From Clostridia bacterium (GTDB lineage: Bacteria; Bacillota_A; Clostridia; Oscillospirales; CAG-272), in the NCBI GenBank assembly GCA_017453335.1, contig JAFTKI010000102.1:1-55112 (forward strand): DNA of 55,112 nt. The letters are read 5' to 3'. Shown in pieces: positions 8,392 through 16,606 of the stretch. The position numbers and the translations under genes were made by a program. Within the stretch, counting starts at the first letter, position 1; the number at the start of each line of letters is the position of its first letter. A model generated the notes under the pieces. The model ran no database searches and had not been told where the DNA came from. It was given only the letters and a program-made list of their open reading frames with translations.

Positions 8392-8610
8392 ACACCTCAT
8401 CCGTCAGCTGCGCTGACACCTTCTCCTCAAGGAGAAGGCTTTCGGTGATCAATCGCTTGCTTTTCGGAGAGTTCGTTTTGATAAAATTATTTTGCTGAAT
8501 TATTAGAAAACAAAGTAGTGATTCGAGTATGAATCTGTTTTATAAGGGGACGAACCCTGAGAGCCTTCTCCTTGAGGAGAAGGTGCCGAGGAACGAGGCG
8601 GATGAGGTGT
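8392..8610. repeat. MITE-like palindromic repeat, copy A
   Basis: A 219-bp element with 12-bp perfect outer inverted termini (ACACCTCATCCG / CGGATGAGGTGT). Inside each end lies a 24-bp inverted repeat arm that itself folds (CCTTCTCCTCAAGGAGAAGG). The left end carries TCAGCTGCGCTGA, the right end CCGAGGAACGAGG. There is no coding capacity. It shares ends with copy B at 37904-38105 and is related to 16436-16567. Together with the hairpin at 8316-8370 it fills the 355-bp gap between the flanking genes. Confidence 0.85.
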
Positions 8611-8659
8611 GCTATCGATTCAGCGCGTGAAGCACTCCAAGAAAGTACGAAAGTTAGGA

Positions 8660-10609
8660 TTATCTTTTTTTGCGTGCTTTTGTTGCATGAGCTGTGTGGG
8701 AACGGTCTCTTTTTGTTTTGCCCTCTGTTTTCCGGGAGGTGGGCTTACGGCGATCGTTTGGCTTTGCTTTGAAGGTCTTTTTCGCATCGCCCCTCGGGGA
8801 ATGTGAACCGCCTGCGGGGCGAACCAAGCAATCCTTGCCGTTTCCGATCAGATCGGTGCGTCCTGCCCTGGTCAGTGCCTCCCGTACAAGATCGGCATTT
8901 TGCGGTCTGTTATACTGCAACAGGGCGCGTTGGAGCTGTTTTTCATGGTAATCGGTGGCCACGTAAACAGGCTTCATGGTCAAGGGATTGATGCCTGTGT
9001 AGTACATCACGGTGGACGCAGTTCCGGGGGTTGGGTAGTAGTCCTGCACCTGTTCGGGCGCGTAGCCGTTCTTTTTGAGGCAGAGTGCCAGCTCCACCGC
9101 ATCCGAAAGCGTGGATCCCGGGTGGCTGGACATCAGGTAAGGCACCAAATATTGCTCTTTGCCAATGGCGTGCGTGATGTCAAAGAACTTCTCTCGGAAG
9201 GCTTCGTAAACGCCGAAATTCGGCTTTCCCATGCAGGCAAGCACCGCGCTTGAGCAATGCTCGGGAGCAACCTTCAACTGCCCGCTGACGTGATCCTTGA
9301 CCAGCTTTTTGAAAAAGGCGTCGTTTTTGTCCGCCATCAGATAGTCAAATCGGATGCCGCTTCGGATAAACACTTTTTTTACACGCGGTAGTGCTTCTAC
9401 CTCTTCCAAAAGACGGAGATATTCGGTGTGATCTATCTTCACGTTTTTGCAGGGCGTGGGAGCAAGACACTTTCGCGTGGAGCAAACGCCGTCCTTAAGC
9501 TGCTTGTCGCAGGCAGGGTAGCGGAAGTTCGCCGTAGGGCCGCCAACGTCATGAATATAACCCTTGAAATCGGGGAGTGCCGTGATTTTTCGCGCTTCCT
9601 CCACCACGCTTTTGATACTGCGGGAACGAACCGTGCGTCCCTGATGAAAGGCGAGCGCACAGAAATTACAGCCGCCAAAGCAGCCGCGGTTGTGCGTGAC
9701 CGAGAACTTGACTTCCTCGATCCCGGGAACGCCTCCTGCCGCTTGATAGCTTGGATGATAATCGCGCATATAGGGAAGAGCGTAAACACGGTCAAGCTCC
9801 TCGCGTTCCAAGGGCGGCATCGGAGGATTTTGCACCAGCAGCTTGCCGTCGTATCGCTCGCATATTGCTTTACCGTTGATCGAGTCTTGATTTTTGTATT
9901 GAATCCCGAATGCCTCGGCATACTTGCGTTTGTCGGTTTTCAGCTCGTTGTAATCAAAGGTTGCGGCAACTTCGTAGTGAATCGCATCCTCGGGGTTGGC
10001 AAGATAAACGGTTCCGCGCACGTCACGGATCTTTTTGATCGGGATCCCGCGCGAGAGAAGCTCAGCCAATCGCAAAAGGATCGATTCGCCCATTCCGTAG
10101 GTCAGAATATCGGCGCGGCTGTCCACCAATACCGAGCGGCGTACCTTATCATCCCAGTAGTCATAGTGCGCAAAACGGCGAAGCGATGCCTCCAGTCCTC
10201 CCAAAATGATCGGCACGTCCCCATACGCCTCGCGGATGCGGTTGCAGTAAACGATCACGGCGCGGTCGGGGCGGTTGCCCATCTTGCCACCGGGGGAATA
10301 GTAGTCAAAGCTGCGTTTTTTCTTGGCGGCGGTGTAGTGTGCCACCATGCTGTCGATATTGCCCGACGTTACCAAAAAGCCGAGTTTCGGTCTTCCGTAT
10401 TCGCGGAATGCGTCACAGCTTTTGTAATCGGGCTGAGAAAGGATCGCCACGCGGAAGCCTGCGTTTTCCAGCACGCGGGAGATGATCGCAACGCCAAAGG
10501 ACGGGTGATCGACGTAAGCGTCGCCCGTGACGTATATGAAATCGGGAGCATCCCAGCCGCGCGCCAGCATATCACTGCGCGAGAGCGGCAAAAACTGATT
10601 GCCTTCCAT
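8660..10609 (-). CDS. YgiQ-family radical SAM protein
   Basis: 649 residues. N-terminal region [18 protein letters not shown] and the [15 protein letters not shown] segment are characteristic of YgiQ. The radical SAM cluster motif is [13 protein letters not shown] (C-x3-C-x2-C), near residue 320. The C-terminal about 50 residues are a Lys/Arg-rich tail. The family is widespread but its substrate is unknown as far as I know. The start ATG (10609) follows an AGGAAGAAGGA purine stretch. The gene begins 3 bp after the stop of the TtcA-like gene, so the two are co-transcribed; pairing with a tRNA-modifying enzyme hints at RNA or translation work but does not prove it. Confidence 0.93.
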   Translation of the reverse strand: MEGNQFLPLSRSDMLARGWDAPDFIYVTGDAYVDHPSFGVAIISRVLENAGFRVAILSQPDYKSCDAFREYGRPKLGFLVTSGNIDSMVAHYTAAKKKRSFDYYSPGGKMGNRPDRAVIVYCNRIREAYGDVPIILGGLEASLRRFAHYDYWDDKVRRSVLVDSRADILTYGMGESILLRLAELLSRGIPIKKIRDVRGTVYLANPEDAIHYEVAATFDYNELKTDKRKYAEAFGIQYKNQDSINGKAICERYDGKLLVQNPPMPPLEREELDRVYALPYMRDYHPSYQAAGGVPGIEEVKFSVTHNRGCFGGCNFCALAFHQGRTVRSRSIKSVVEEARKITALPDFKGYIHDVGGPTANFRYPACDKQLKDGVCSTRKCLAPTPCKNVKIDHTEYLRLLEEVEALPRVKKVFIRSGIRFDYLMADKNDAFFKKLVKDHVSGQLKVAPEHCSSAVLACMGKPNFGVYEAFREKFFDITHAIGKEQYLVPYLMSSHPGSTLSDAVELALCLKKNGYAPEQVQDYYPTPGTASTVMYYTGINPLTMKPVYVATDYHEKQLQRALLQYNRPQNADLVREALTRAGRTDLIGNGKDCLVRPAGGSHSPRGDAKKTFKAKPNDRRKPTSRKTEGKTKRDRSHTAHATKARKKR

Positions 10610-10612
10610 GTG

Positions 10613-11395
10613 TTATCCTTCTTCCTCGTTTTGGTTTTGTTCGTTTTTATAGGCTTTGATCCCTTGCATTCCCGAGATCATTTTGAAGCCGTCCACCTCG
10701 CCGCGCTGGATCGCACCGAAAATGCGATACCGCAACCCGTCGTGCTTGCGATCCAGCTCTGCAAGGAGCTGTTTCATTTCCTCGCGTTGGGTGTTTCCGT
10801 CGGCAGGACAGGTGGATTTGACCACGGGCAATTCTGCCTTTTTGGCAAAATAGCGCACGTCTTTCTCGGGCATGTAGATCATGGGGCGGATCACCTTCAG
10901 CCCCACGCGGGAGAGATAGGTGACGGGAGAAAAGCACCCGATGCGTCCCTCAAAGAACAGATTGAGCATAAAGGTCTCCACCGCATCGTCAAAGTGATGC
11001 CCCAGTGCAACCGATGTGCATCCCAGCTCCTTTGCGGCGTTATGCAAGGCTCCCCGACGCATTTTCGCGCACAGGGAGCAAGGATTCTTTTCCTTGCGCA
11101 CATCGAAAATGATCTTGGAGATCTCGGTGGGAATGATATGGTAGGGGACGTTCAGCTCCTCGCAAAGCTTGGAGATCGGGGAAAAATCGGTACCCTCAAA
11201 GCCCATATCCACCGTGATGGCGATCAGCTCAAAGGGGACGGGATAGAAGCGGCGAAGCTCTGCCATTGCGCACAAGAGGGTAAGCGAATCCTTACCCGCC
11301 GAAACACCAACGGCAATGCGGTCGCCGGCTTCGATCATTTTATAATCGTCCAGCGCGCGCCGCGTAAAGCTTAAAATACGTTTGATATGTTCCAT
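10613..11395 (-). CDS. TtcA-like tRNA thiolation / PP-loop ATPase family protein
   Basis: 260 residues from ATG 11395, which has GAGGA 5 nt upstream. It is an N-type ATP pyrophosphatase with PP-loop VGVSAGKDSL, a CSLCAKMRRG pair that in TtcA relatives ligates an iron-sulfur cluster, and GHHFDDAVETFMLN. Family members adenylate a tRNA base and insert sulfur, for example 2-thiocytidine at position 32. Exact substrate is uncertain because many TtcA/TilS-like paralogues exist in Clostridia. It is upstream of and almost contiguous with the YgiQ gene. Longer upstream extensions of the frame lack a ribosome site and run into the hairpin at 11436-11462. Confidence 0.88.
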   Translation of the reverse strand: MEHIKRILSFTRRALDDYKMIEAGDRIAVGVSAGKDSLTLLCAMAELRRFYPVPFELIAITVDMGFEGTDFSPISKLCEELNVPYHIIPTEISKIIFDVRKEKNPCSLCAKMRRGALHNAAKELGCTSVALGHHFDDAVETFMLNLFFEGRIGCFSPVTYLSRVGLKVIRPMIYMPEKDVRYFAKKAELPVVKSTCPADGNTQREEMKQLLAELDRKHDGLRYRIFGAIQRGEVDGFKMISGMQGIKAYKNEQNQNEEEG

Positions 11396-11435
11396 GGATT
11401 CCTCGTTAACGGAAATTCTTTTTGATCGTAAAGAG

Positions 11436-11462
11436 AGGCGGTTCCCTTGGGGAGAACCGCCT
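11436..11462 (-). terminator. Hairpin downstream of the TrmN6-like gene
   Basis: AGGCGGTTC / GAACCGCCT, a 9-bp perfect stem. On the minus strand it is followed by TCTCTTT, a weak U tract, so termination before the TtcA-like gene may be partial. Confidence 0.6.
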
Positions 11463-11521
11463 TTCCTGCTTTGTCGATTCATCATCCTGTTCGCCCCGGG
11501 GGAGCTTGCCTTCGCTGATTG

Positions 11522-12322
11522 TTAATTTACATACGAATCGGGAAAACGGCAGAGATCGTATATTTGTTGAGCCTCATCTGTCAATCTCCGTGTCTTTTCC
11601 TCCGGCCGGCGTTTGCGGTACAGGATCAGGGGCGGGGTGACGCGCATTGAAGGCGCCGCGCCCTTAACGGCTTCGGTGAGGACCATGCAAGGCTCGCTTT
11701 GCTTGTCCGCGTATACAAGTGTCATTCTCTTTGGCTCCAGCTTTGCTTGGCATAACGCGCCAAAAAGCTCGCTCAGGCGATCGGGACGCCAAACGGTCAG
11801 AAACCGTCCTCCGTGCTTGAGCAGTCTTGCCGCCGCAAAGCAAAAATCGCTTATATTACCGCACACCTCGTGCCGAGCAATATATTTTTCATCGGCAAGG
11901 TTCCGCTTCCCGCTGTCGGTTCGCATATAAGGCGGATTTGCCGTCACCAGATCGACCTCACCGCCAAGCTTTTCTGCATTCAGTTCGCGCAAATCGGCAC
12001 ACATCGGCAGAATTCTGTCGGAAAACCCGTTCAGCGCGGCATTTCTTTCGATCAGATCCACGAAGGACGGTTGAATTTCCACGGCGGTGGCAGAAGCAAT
12101 CTTTTGTTTGGTCACGAGCAACAGGGGGATGATGCCCGTTCCGCTTCCCAGATCGACTGCGCGGGCGACTGCCTTCTGCCGAGCAAATGCTGCCAAAAGA
12201 TACGCATCGGTTCCGTAGGTCAAACCGTTTTTCTTCTGGATCAAGCGAAGATTTTCGTTGACCTCATCCAAGCGCTCATCCGACAAAAGGGAGGGGGAGA
12301 GGATAGCGGAGCGATCGGTCAT
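11522..12322 (-). CDS. TrmN6-like tRNA1(Val) adenine-N6 methyltransferase
   Basis: 266 residues. Rossmann-type SAM methyltransferase with motif I AVDLGSGTGIIPLLL, an acidic residue at AVEIQP, and the amino-methyltransferase motif VTANPPYM that defines N6-adenine (or glutamine) methylation. N-terminal LIQKKNGLTYGTDAYLLA is typical of the YfiC/TrmN6 group, which methylates A37 of tRNA-Val in E. coli. The start is supported by AAAGGAG 6 nt upstream. The target here is inferred by family only. Neighbours on the same strand include other tRNA-modification enzymes. Confidence 0.88.
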   Translation of the reverse strand: MTDRSAILSPSLLSDERLDEVNENLRLIQKKNGLTYGTDAYLLAAFARQKAVARAVDLGSGTGIIPLLLVTKQKIASATAVEIQPSFVDLIERNAALNGFSDRILPMCADLRELNAEKLGGEVDLVTANPPYMRTDSGKRNLADEKYIARHEVCGNISDFCFAAARLLKHGGRFLTVWRPDRLSELFGALCQAKLEPKRMTLVYADKQSEPCMVLTEAVKGAAPSMRVTPPLILYRKRRPEEKTRRLTDEAQQIYDLCRFPDSYVN

Positions 12323-12382
12323 AAAAATCTCCTTTTTGTAAGGTGGTTTATTGAAAGATTCATAGATCGGTTAAAAACAGAA

Positions 12383-12415
12383 CGGCGGAGCAGGCAGAAA
12401 TCGCTTGCTCCGCCG
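12383..12415 (-). terminator. Terminator of the ferredoxin gene
   Basis: 10-bp stem CGGCGGAGCA / TGCTCCGCCG. Read on the minus strand it is followed by TTCTGTTTTT. Confidence 0.82.
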
Positions 12416-12434
12416 CGTTGCGGGGTGATGTAGA

Positions 12435-12605
12435 TTAAGCCTCCTGGGGAGCAGCAACAGGGCAAGCCTCTGCGCAAGCACCACAGCTTACACACTTGTC
12501 TGCATCAATGTCATACTTGCCGTCGCCTTCGGAAATTGCATCCATGGGGCAAGCCTCTGCGCAAGCACCGCATGCTACGCAATCGTCGGAAATCTTATAT
12601 GCCAT
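12435..12605 (-). CDS. 2[4Fe-4S] ferredoxin, clostridial type
   Basis: A 56-residue electron carrier. Two C-x2-C-x2-C-x3-CP motifs (CVACGACAEACP at residues 9-20 and CVSCGACAEACP from about 38) bind two cubane clusters. Pseudo-twofold symmetry and the AYKISDDC start are classic for clostridial ferredoxins, which accept electrons from pyruvate:ferredoxin oxidoreductase and hydrogenases. The start ATG is set by AGGAGGT about 8 nt upstream. It has its own promoter (12669-12696) and terminator, so it is monocistronic. It sits as an island between the RicT and TrmN6-like genes with no functional neighbour. Confidence 0.97.
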   Translation of the reverse strand: MAYKISDDCVACGACAEACPMDAISEGDGKYDIDADKCVSCGACAEACPVAAPQEA

Positions 12606-12668
12606 TGGTTTTGTACCTCCTGTGAGTTTTCAAACGGTACACAATCGCTTCTGTACCGTTCTGTTACT

Positions 12669-12696
12669 ATTGTATCACATTTTTTTCTTTTTGCAA
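12669..12696 (-). promoter_or_regulatory. Promoter of the ferredoxin gene
   Basis: On the minus strand: TTGCAA (12691-12696), 16-bp spacer, TACAAT (12669-12674). Confidence 0.8.
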
Positions 12697-12743
12697 CTGT
12701 TTTTTTAAAAAAAGTTGCTAAGAACTGTAACTTTTTTCGATTT

Positions 12744-14180
12744 TTACTGTGCGGATTCGGCAGAATCGGGATTTTTACGCTCCGTTCCCTTTTTTTCCTT
12801 GCCGAGAACCACAACCTGATCTCTGTGATATTGCTTGGGAGCCGTATCGGGAGCGTCCTTGAGTACCACGCGAATCGTGCCTGCCAAGGGATTGGAGCCG
12901 ATCACCACGCCCACACCGTCCTCGGTACGTACCAAGGTGTCATTCGAGGGGGTTTTGCGGATCTCTTCCGCATATACCTCGGATTCATAGCGCAAGCAGC
13001 ACATCAGTCTGCCACAAACGCCCGAAATTTTCGAGGAGTTGAGCGAAAGATTCTGATCCTTTGCCATTTTGATCGATACCTGCGCAAAGTCGGGCAGGAA
13101 GGTTGAGCAGCACAGGGGACGGCCGCAAGCACCGATTCCGCCAAGCATTTTTGCTTCATCGCGGATACCGATCTGGCGCAGCTCAATGCGTGTACGGAAT
13201 ACCGATGCCAGATCCTTCACCAATTCACGGAAATCCACGCGTCCTTCCGCTGCAAAATAGAACAACAGCTTTGAGCCGTCAAATGCGTACTGTACGTCGA
13301 TCAGCTTCATTTCCAGACCGTGCTTTTCGATCTTTTCCTGGCAGATCGACAGTGCGCTTTTTTCTTTTTCGCGGTTTGCGGCATTCTGCGCCACATCCTC
13401 AGGCGTTGCAATGCGGATCAAAGGGCGCAAAGGAGACACCACGTTGGATTCCTTGATCATCGTGTTCGGCAAGCAGATATCGCCGAACTCGGGACCGCGT
13501 GTGGTTTCCACGATCGCATAATCGCCCTTCTTAACGGTGATGCCGTTGGGATCGAAATAATACATCTTTCCTGCCGAGCGGAAGCGGATTCCCACCACCT
13601 CCACCATGGGAACCGGCTCGGCTTCGGTTTCTGCTTCCGTTTGAACCGTCGTTTCCGTATCGGTCTCATTTGAGCCTGCGGTCTGAGCTTCTTTATCCGA
13701 GGCGTCGCTTTGAACGGCAGGGGCCTCGGGAGTCGGTGTGGGATTTACGGAATAGGCTGTGGGAACCGTGCCGTCTGCCGATTGCAGAACGATCTGTGCC
13801 CGCAGCTCCGAAAGTGCGATCTCTTCCTTGCTGGGTGTTTCGTAAGGATCATAAGGACGGCTGTCGGGAGTGAAGCGGCGGTTTCCTCCGCGTCCGTTCC
13901 GATCGCCCGAACGTTCCTTCTTGCTGTGGTTGCGGTGATTTTTGTTACGGTCTCCTTTTTTTGCGTGACCGTTTTGCTGTTCTGCGGCAACGTGAGGCTC
14001 TGCACTCTTTTCCGCTGCGGGAGCGTTGCCTTCTGCCTTTGGAGCCGTGTTTTCACGCTCGTTGTTATTTTGAGTATGCTTATAGTGTCTGTGGTGACGG
14101 TTGCGGCGGTTGCGGGATGCGGAACCGCTGTTGCTGCCGTCGGTCTTTTCACCTACAGGCTTTTGATTCTGATCTGTCAT
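12744..14180 (-). CDS. ricT: RicT (YaaT)/PSP1 domain protein with long charged N-terminal extension
   Basis: 478 residues. The C-terminal 280 contain the PSP1 core: VGIRFRSAGKMYYFDP, GDYAIVETTRGPEFG, and two Cys clusters, GACGRPLCCSTFLP and GVCGRLMCCLRYE. In Bacillus, RicT with RicA and RicF forms an Fe-S complex that stimulates RNase Y maturation of mRNAs, sporulation and competence. The N-terminal 190 residues are unlike B. subtilis YaaT: low-complexity, rich in Asn, His, Arg, Lys and Glu (NRRNRHHRHYKHTQNNN), then an acidic Pro/Thr linker, resembling RNA-binding disordered tails. It is directly downstream of holB, the same order as holB-yaaT in Bacillus. The start has AAAGGA upstream. Confidence 0.92.
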   Translation of the reverse strand: MTDQNQKPVGEKTDGSNSGSASRNRRNRHHRHYKHTQNNNERENTAPKAEGNAPAAEKSAEPHVAAEQQNGHAKKGDRNKNHRNHSKKERSGDRNGRGGNRRFTPDSRPYDPYETPSKEEIALSELRAQIVLQSADGTVPTAYSVNPTPTPEAPAVQSDASDKEAQTAGSNETDTETTVQTEAETEAEPVPMVEVVGIRFRSAGKMYYFDPNGITVKKGDYAIVETTRGPEFGDICLPNTMIKESNVVSPLRPLIRIATPEDVAQNAANREKEKSALSICQEKIEKHGLEMKLIDVQYAFDGSKLLFYFAAEGRVDFRELVKDLASVFRTRIELRQIGIRDEAKMLGGIGACGRPLCCSTFLPDFAQVSIKMAKDQNLSLNSSKISGVCGRLMCCLRYESEVYAEEIRKTPSNDTLVRTEDGVGVVIGSNPLAGTIRVVLKDAPDTAPKQYHRDQVVVLGKEKKGTERKNPDSAESAQ

Positions 14181-14225
14181 GGTATTATCCTTTCTATCGG
14201 AGCGTCGGCCCTTTGTGACCGACCG

Positions 14226-15254
14226 TTATAGGAGTCCTGTGTTTACTGCAAGTGTTGTCAAGGTCAAGCGGACGTTGGCGTTCATTTGCAGAGAGGAAAT
14301 ACAATCCTCAATCTTTTGGCAAAGCATTAAAAGATCGGGAGTGGAAAAGCTATATGCCATTTGCAACGCTTCCTCGCGGTCGGCAAAAAAGCATAGCGGT
14401 GCGGAATCGGTTTGCTTGAGCAACAGAAGATCACGCAGACAATACAGGATCACGTTCATTTGCGAGGTCAGCTCGTCTCGCTTTTGTCCCAATCCGTTCA
14501 AAAGCTTCATAGAGGCGGCACTGTTCTTCCTCGCGGAACACAGCCGAACAAATTCCTTTGCGTTGGCGCGCTGTGTAAGGATCGGCTTGCGGTTTTTGGC
14601 GTCCAGAAGCGTCAGCGCCCGACCGATACTGCCGTCTGCCGCCGCGATGATCTCAAAATATTCCTCCGGTGTGTTTCTTTTGAGCAAGGATGCCTCGGCA
14701 TTTTTGGAAAGATATCCGTTGATCTGCTCCGTGTCAAGCGGCTCGGTCCGCAGTGTCGGCGCGCGGCTTCGTATGGTTTCCAACAGCGATGCCGCGTTTT
14801 CGGTCAACAGCAAAAACAGTACGTATGCGGGCGGCTCCTCCAAGGTCAACAGCAGTGCGTTTTGTGCCTGCTCGGTCATGGTTTGCGCATCCTCGATGAT
14901 GTAAATTTTTGCCGCAATATCGTTTGGCGCGATCCATATATCGCGTTTTACCTCACGGATCACGTCCACTCCAAGCGTTGCTTTGTCGCCTCGGTTGACC
15001 AATATAACGTCTGGGGAGTTTCCGCCGAAGATCTTGTGGCACGAGGGGCAGGTCATGCAGGGAAGCGGAGCCGTTGTATCGCTTTGCTTTTCGCACGCCA
15101 ATGCGGCGGCGATGCGCCATGCCAGCGTATGCTTACCGGAACCCTTTGCACCTTCTAAAATGTAGGCGTGGGAAAGCTTTTGCGAGAGAATGTCGCCGCA
15201 AACCCGCTCACATAGCGCGGTATTTCCAACCACGTCGGAAAACACAGGCTTCAT
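14226..15254 (-). CDS. holB: DNA polymerase III delta' subunit
   Basis: 342 residues from ATG 15254, which has AAAGGAGAG 6-7 nt upstream. Clamp-loader AAA+ protein: it begins MKPVFSDVVGN, Walker A GAKGSGKHTLA, zinc-binding Cys cluster CMTCPSCHKI, Walker B-like KIYIIEDAQTM, then QNALLLTLEEPP. The sensor segment reads TIRSRAPTL, without the SRC motif found in ATP-hydrolysing gamma/tau. It helps load the sliding clamp at replication forks. It is followed 45 bp later by ricT, a conserved Firmicutes pair. A longer in-frame extension upstream would cross the perfect promoter at 15297-15325 and is rejected. Confidence 0.93.
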   Translation of the reverse strand: MKPVFSDVVGNTALCERVCGDILSQKLSHAYILEGAKGSGKHTLAWRIAAALACEKQSDTTAPLPCMTCPSCHKIFGGNSPDVILVNRGDKATLGVDVIREVKRDIWIAPNDIAAKIYIIEDAQTMTEQAQNALLLTLEEPPAYVLFLLLTENAASLLETIRSRAPTLRTEPLDTEQINGYLSKNAEASLLKRNTPEEYFEIIAAADGSIGRALTLLDAKNRKPILTQRANAKEFVRLCSARKNSAASMKLLNGLGQKRDELTSQMNVILYCLRDLLLLKQTDSAPLCFFADREEALQMAYSFSTPDLLMLCQKIEDCISSLQMNANVRLTLTTLAVNTGLL

Positions 15255-15296
15255 ACGTTGCTCTCCTTTCCCATTGATCAAACAATTCCACATTAT

Positions 15297-15325
15297 ATTA
15301 TAACAGTTTTTACGATTTTTGTCAA
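15297..15325 (-). promoter_or_regulatory. Consensus promoter of holB-ricT
   Basis: Minus strand TTGACA (15320-15325), 17-bp spacer, TATAAT (15297-15302). Confidence 0.92.
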
Positions 15326-15459
15326 GAGAGCGCACGGGCTTTGTAACGGCACCGTGAAATAAAATTTTGGATTTTCGTCCTGTTTTTTCAAAAACGAATA
15401 AAAAAAACGTATTGGAGAATACTAAAAGCGTTTCGAGTACAAAAGAAAGGAGTGATGAC

Positions 15460-15912
15460 ATGACACAGGCGATACAATCCAAAACTGCGGGAGAGATCCT
15501 CAATACCGTTTACAAAACCGTGAAGACCTCGATCGATTCGATCTTGAATCTGATGCCGAAGGTGAAAAATGAAGATCTGAAAAGCGACATGACGGTGCAG
15601 CTGAGCGCACTGGAAGCCTTTGCATCCCGTACGGTCAAGCTGTTGGCTGAGGAAGATGTCAAGCCAGAGGACGAGGGAACACTTTCCAAAATGTCGGCAA
15701 AGTGGGGAACGATGGTCAATACCATGATGGATTCCTCGTCATCCCACTTGGCACAGATGCTGATCGAGGAGGCAACGGCGGGATCCGCAGAATTGACGCG
15801 TCTTTTACGGGAGTCGGAAAACAAAAGCATCTCCGAGGCGGCACTTCGGTTGCTTCGGGATGTCTGCGCGTTTGAGGATAAGATTATAAAAGATATGAAG
15901 GCATATTTGTAA
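15460..15912 (+). CDS. Hypothetical helical protein upstream of CotF-like genes
   Basis: 150 residues, no signal peptide or membrane segment. It is predicted all-helical with repeated amphipathic stretches (AGEILNTVYKTVKTSIDSIL, SALEAFASRTVKLLAEE, SEAALRLLRDVCAFEDKII). The start is ATG 15460, fixed by GAAAGGAG 7 nt upstream. It is 12 bp ahead of two small CotF-type coat genes and surely co-transcribed. I do not recognise the family. Its four-helix, ferritin/CotF-like feel is an impression from pattern only. By position it is a candidate new spore-coat or spore-associated protein. Confidence 0.8.
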   Translation: MTQAIQSKTAGEILNTVYKTVKTSIDSILNLMPKVKNEDLKSDMTVQLSALEAFASRTVKLLAEEDVKPEDEGTLSKMSAKWGTMVNTMMDSSSSHLAQMLIEEATAGSAELTRLLRESENKSISEAALRLLRDVCAFEDKIIKDMKAYL

Positions 15913-15924
15913 GGAGGATCAATC

Positions 15925-16110
15925 ATGGCACAAATCAGCGAAAAAGAGCTGTCGGCAATCTCAGATCTTTTGACTATGGAGGAAAATCTGGTGCAGAAAT
16001 ATCGGGCGTATGCCTGCCAATGCACCGATACTGCAATCAAAGAGCAATACGAGCAGATCGCCGCTCGTCATCAACGGCATTATGACGAGCTGTATGCAAA
16101 CCTGAAGTGA
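15925..16110 (+). CDS. Small CotF-like spore coat protein
   Basis: 61 residues: MAQISEKELSAISDLLTMEE followed by a Tyr-rich helix ending in RHQRHYDELYANLK. The arrangement (short helix, LLxxEExLVxKYxxYAxxxxD, then Q-x-AxxHQxHYxxL) matches the helical hairpin of CotF-type coat proteins and related ferritin-like repeats. GGAGG lies upstream and the gene is in tight tandem with its neighbours (12 bp and 16 bp gaps). A structural role in the spore is inferred from relatives only. Confidence 0.78.
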   Translation: MAQISEKELSAISDLLTMEENLVQKYRAYACQCTDTAIKEQYEQIAARHQRHYDELYANLK

Positions 16111-16126
16111 GGAGGGAACCGTAAAG

Positions 16127-16390
16127 ATGCAAAACACAAACGAAATGAATGAAAAAGCGGTTTTGACCGATCTGTTGTCCAGCCAGAAGTTTATCACGGG
16201 CGCATATAACACCTTTTGCTGTGAGGCGGCTGAGCCCACTGTAAGAAATTGCCTGCTGTCGGTGCTGGAGGACGAGCATCGCATTCAGGCAGAGCTGTTT
16301 AACACCATGAGCCAAAAGGGATTTTATACGGTACAAAAGGCAGAACAGACCAAGCTGAACGCCGCAAAGCAACAGTTTGCGAAATCTTAA
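16127..16390 (+). CDS. CotF-domain spore coat protein
   Basis: 87 residues. LTDLLSSQKFITGAYNTF, a conserved EAAEPTVR, and the LEDEHRIQAELFNTMSQKG segment match the CotF domain (helical bundle, inner coat in B. subtilis). The ORF ends QKAEQTKLNAAKQQ, the usual tail of such proteins. GAGG is upstream. It is the third gene of the coat-like cluster. It supports a spore-forming host, though CotF homologues are also kept in some lineages not known to sporulate. Confidence 0.88.
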   Translation: MQNTNEMNEKAVLTDLLSSQKFITGAYNTFCCEAAEPTVRNCLLSVLEDEHRIQAELFNTMSQKGFYTVQKAEQTKLNAAKQQFAKS

Positions 16391-16435
16391 AGCAAGGGTC
16401 GGCACATTAAGAATTATTTGCACAGATGAAGGAAT

Positions 16436-16567
16436 AAAAAAAGGCTCCCTTGTGTAAAGGGAGCTGTCGCGAAGCGACTGAGGGATTGTTTTGAAACAAA
16501 ATTTGTTTTTTTACAACCCCTCCGCCTCGTTCCTCGGCACCTCCCCTTACACAGGGGAGGCTTTTTT
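16436..16567. repeat. MITE-like palindromic repeat, copy C (divergent subfamily)
   Basis: A 132-bp element. The left arm AAAAAAGGCTCCCTTGTG and the complement of the right arm AAAAAAGCCTCCCCTGTG align over about 45 bp as imperfect terminal inverted repeats. The right end contains the GGTGCCGAGGAACGAGGCGG core found in copies A and B. It could also terminate the flanking convergent coat and pgsA transcripts. Confidence 0.8.
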
Positions 16568-16606
16568 GTGCATTTTTACTTTTAATGAATCGGTCTTTTT
16601 GCTATT

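Noticed and set aside
9428..11374. Very long plus-strand open frame antisense to the YgiQ and TtcA-like genes
   Set aside because: It mirrors two well-recognised minus-strand genes, lacks a ribosome site and family features; it is a codon-bias shadow. The same applies to long antisense frames at 4861-6102, 17239-18639, 36082-37836, 42993-44303 and 44245-45750.
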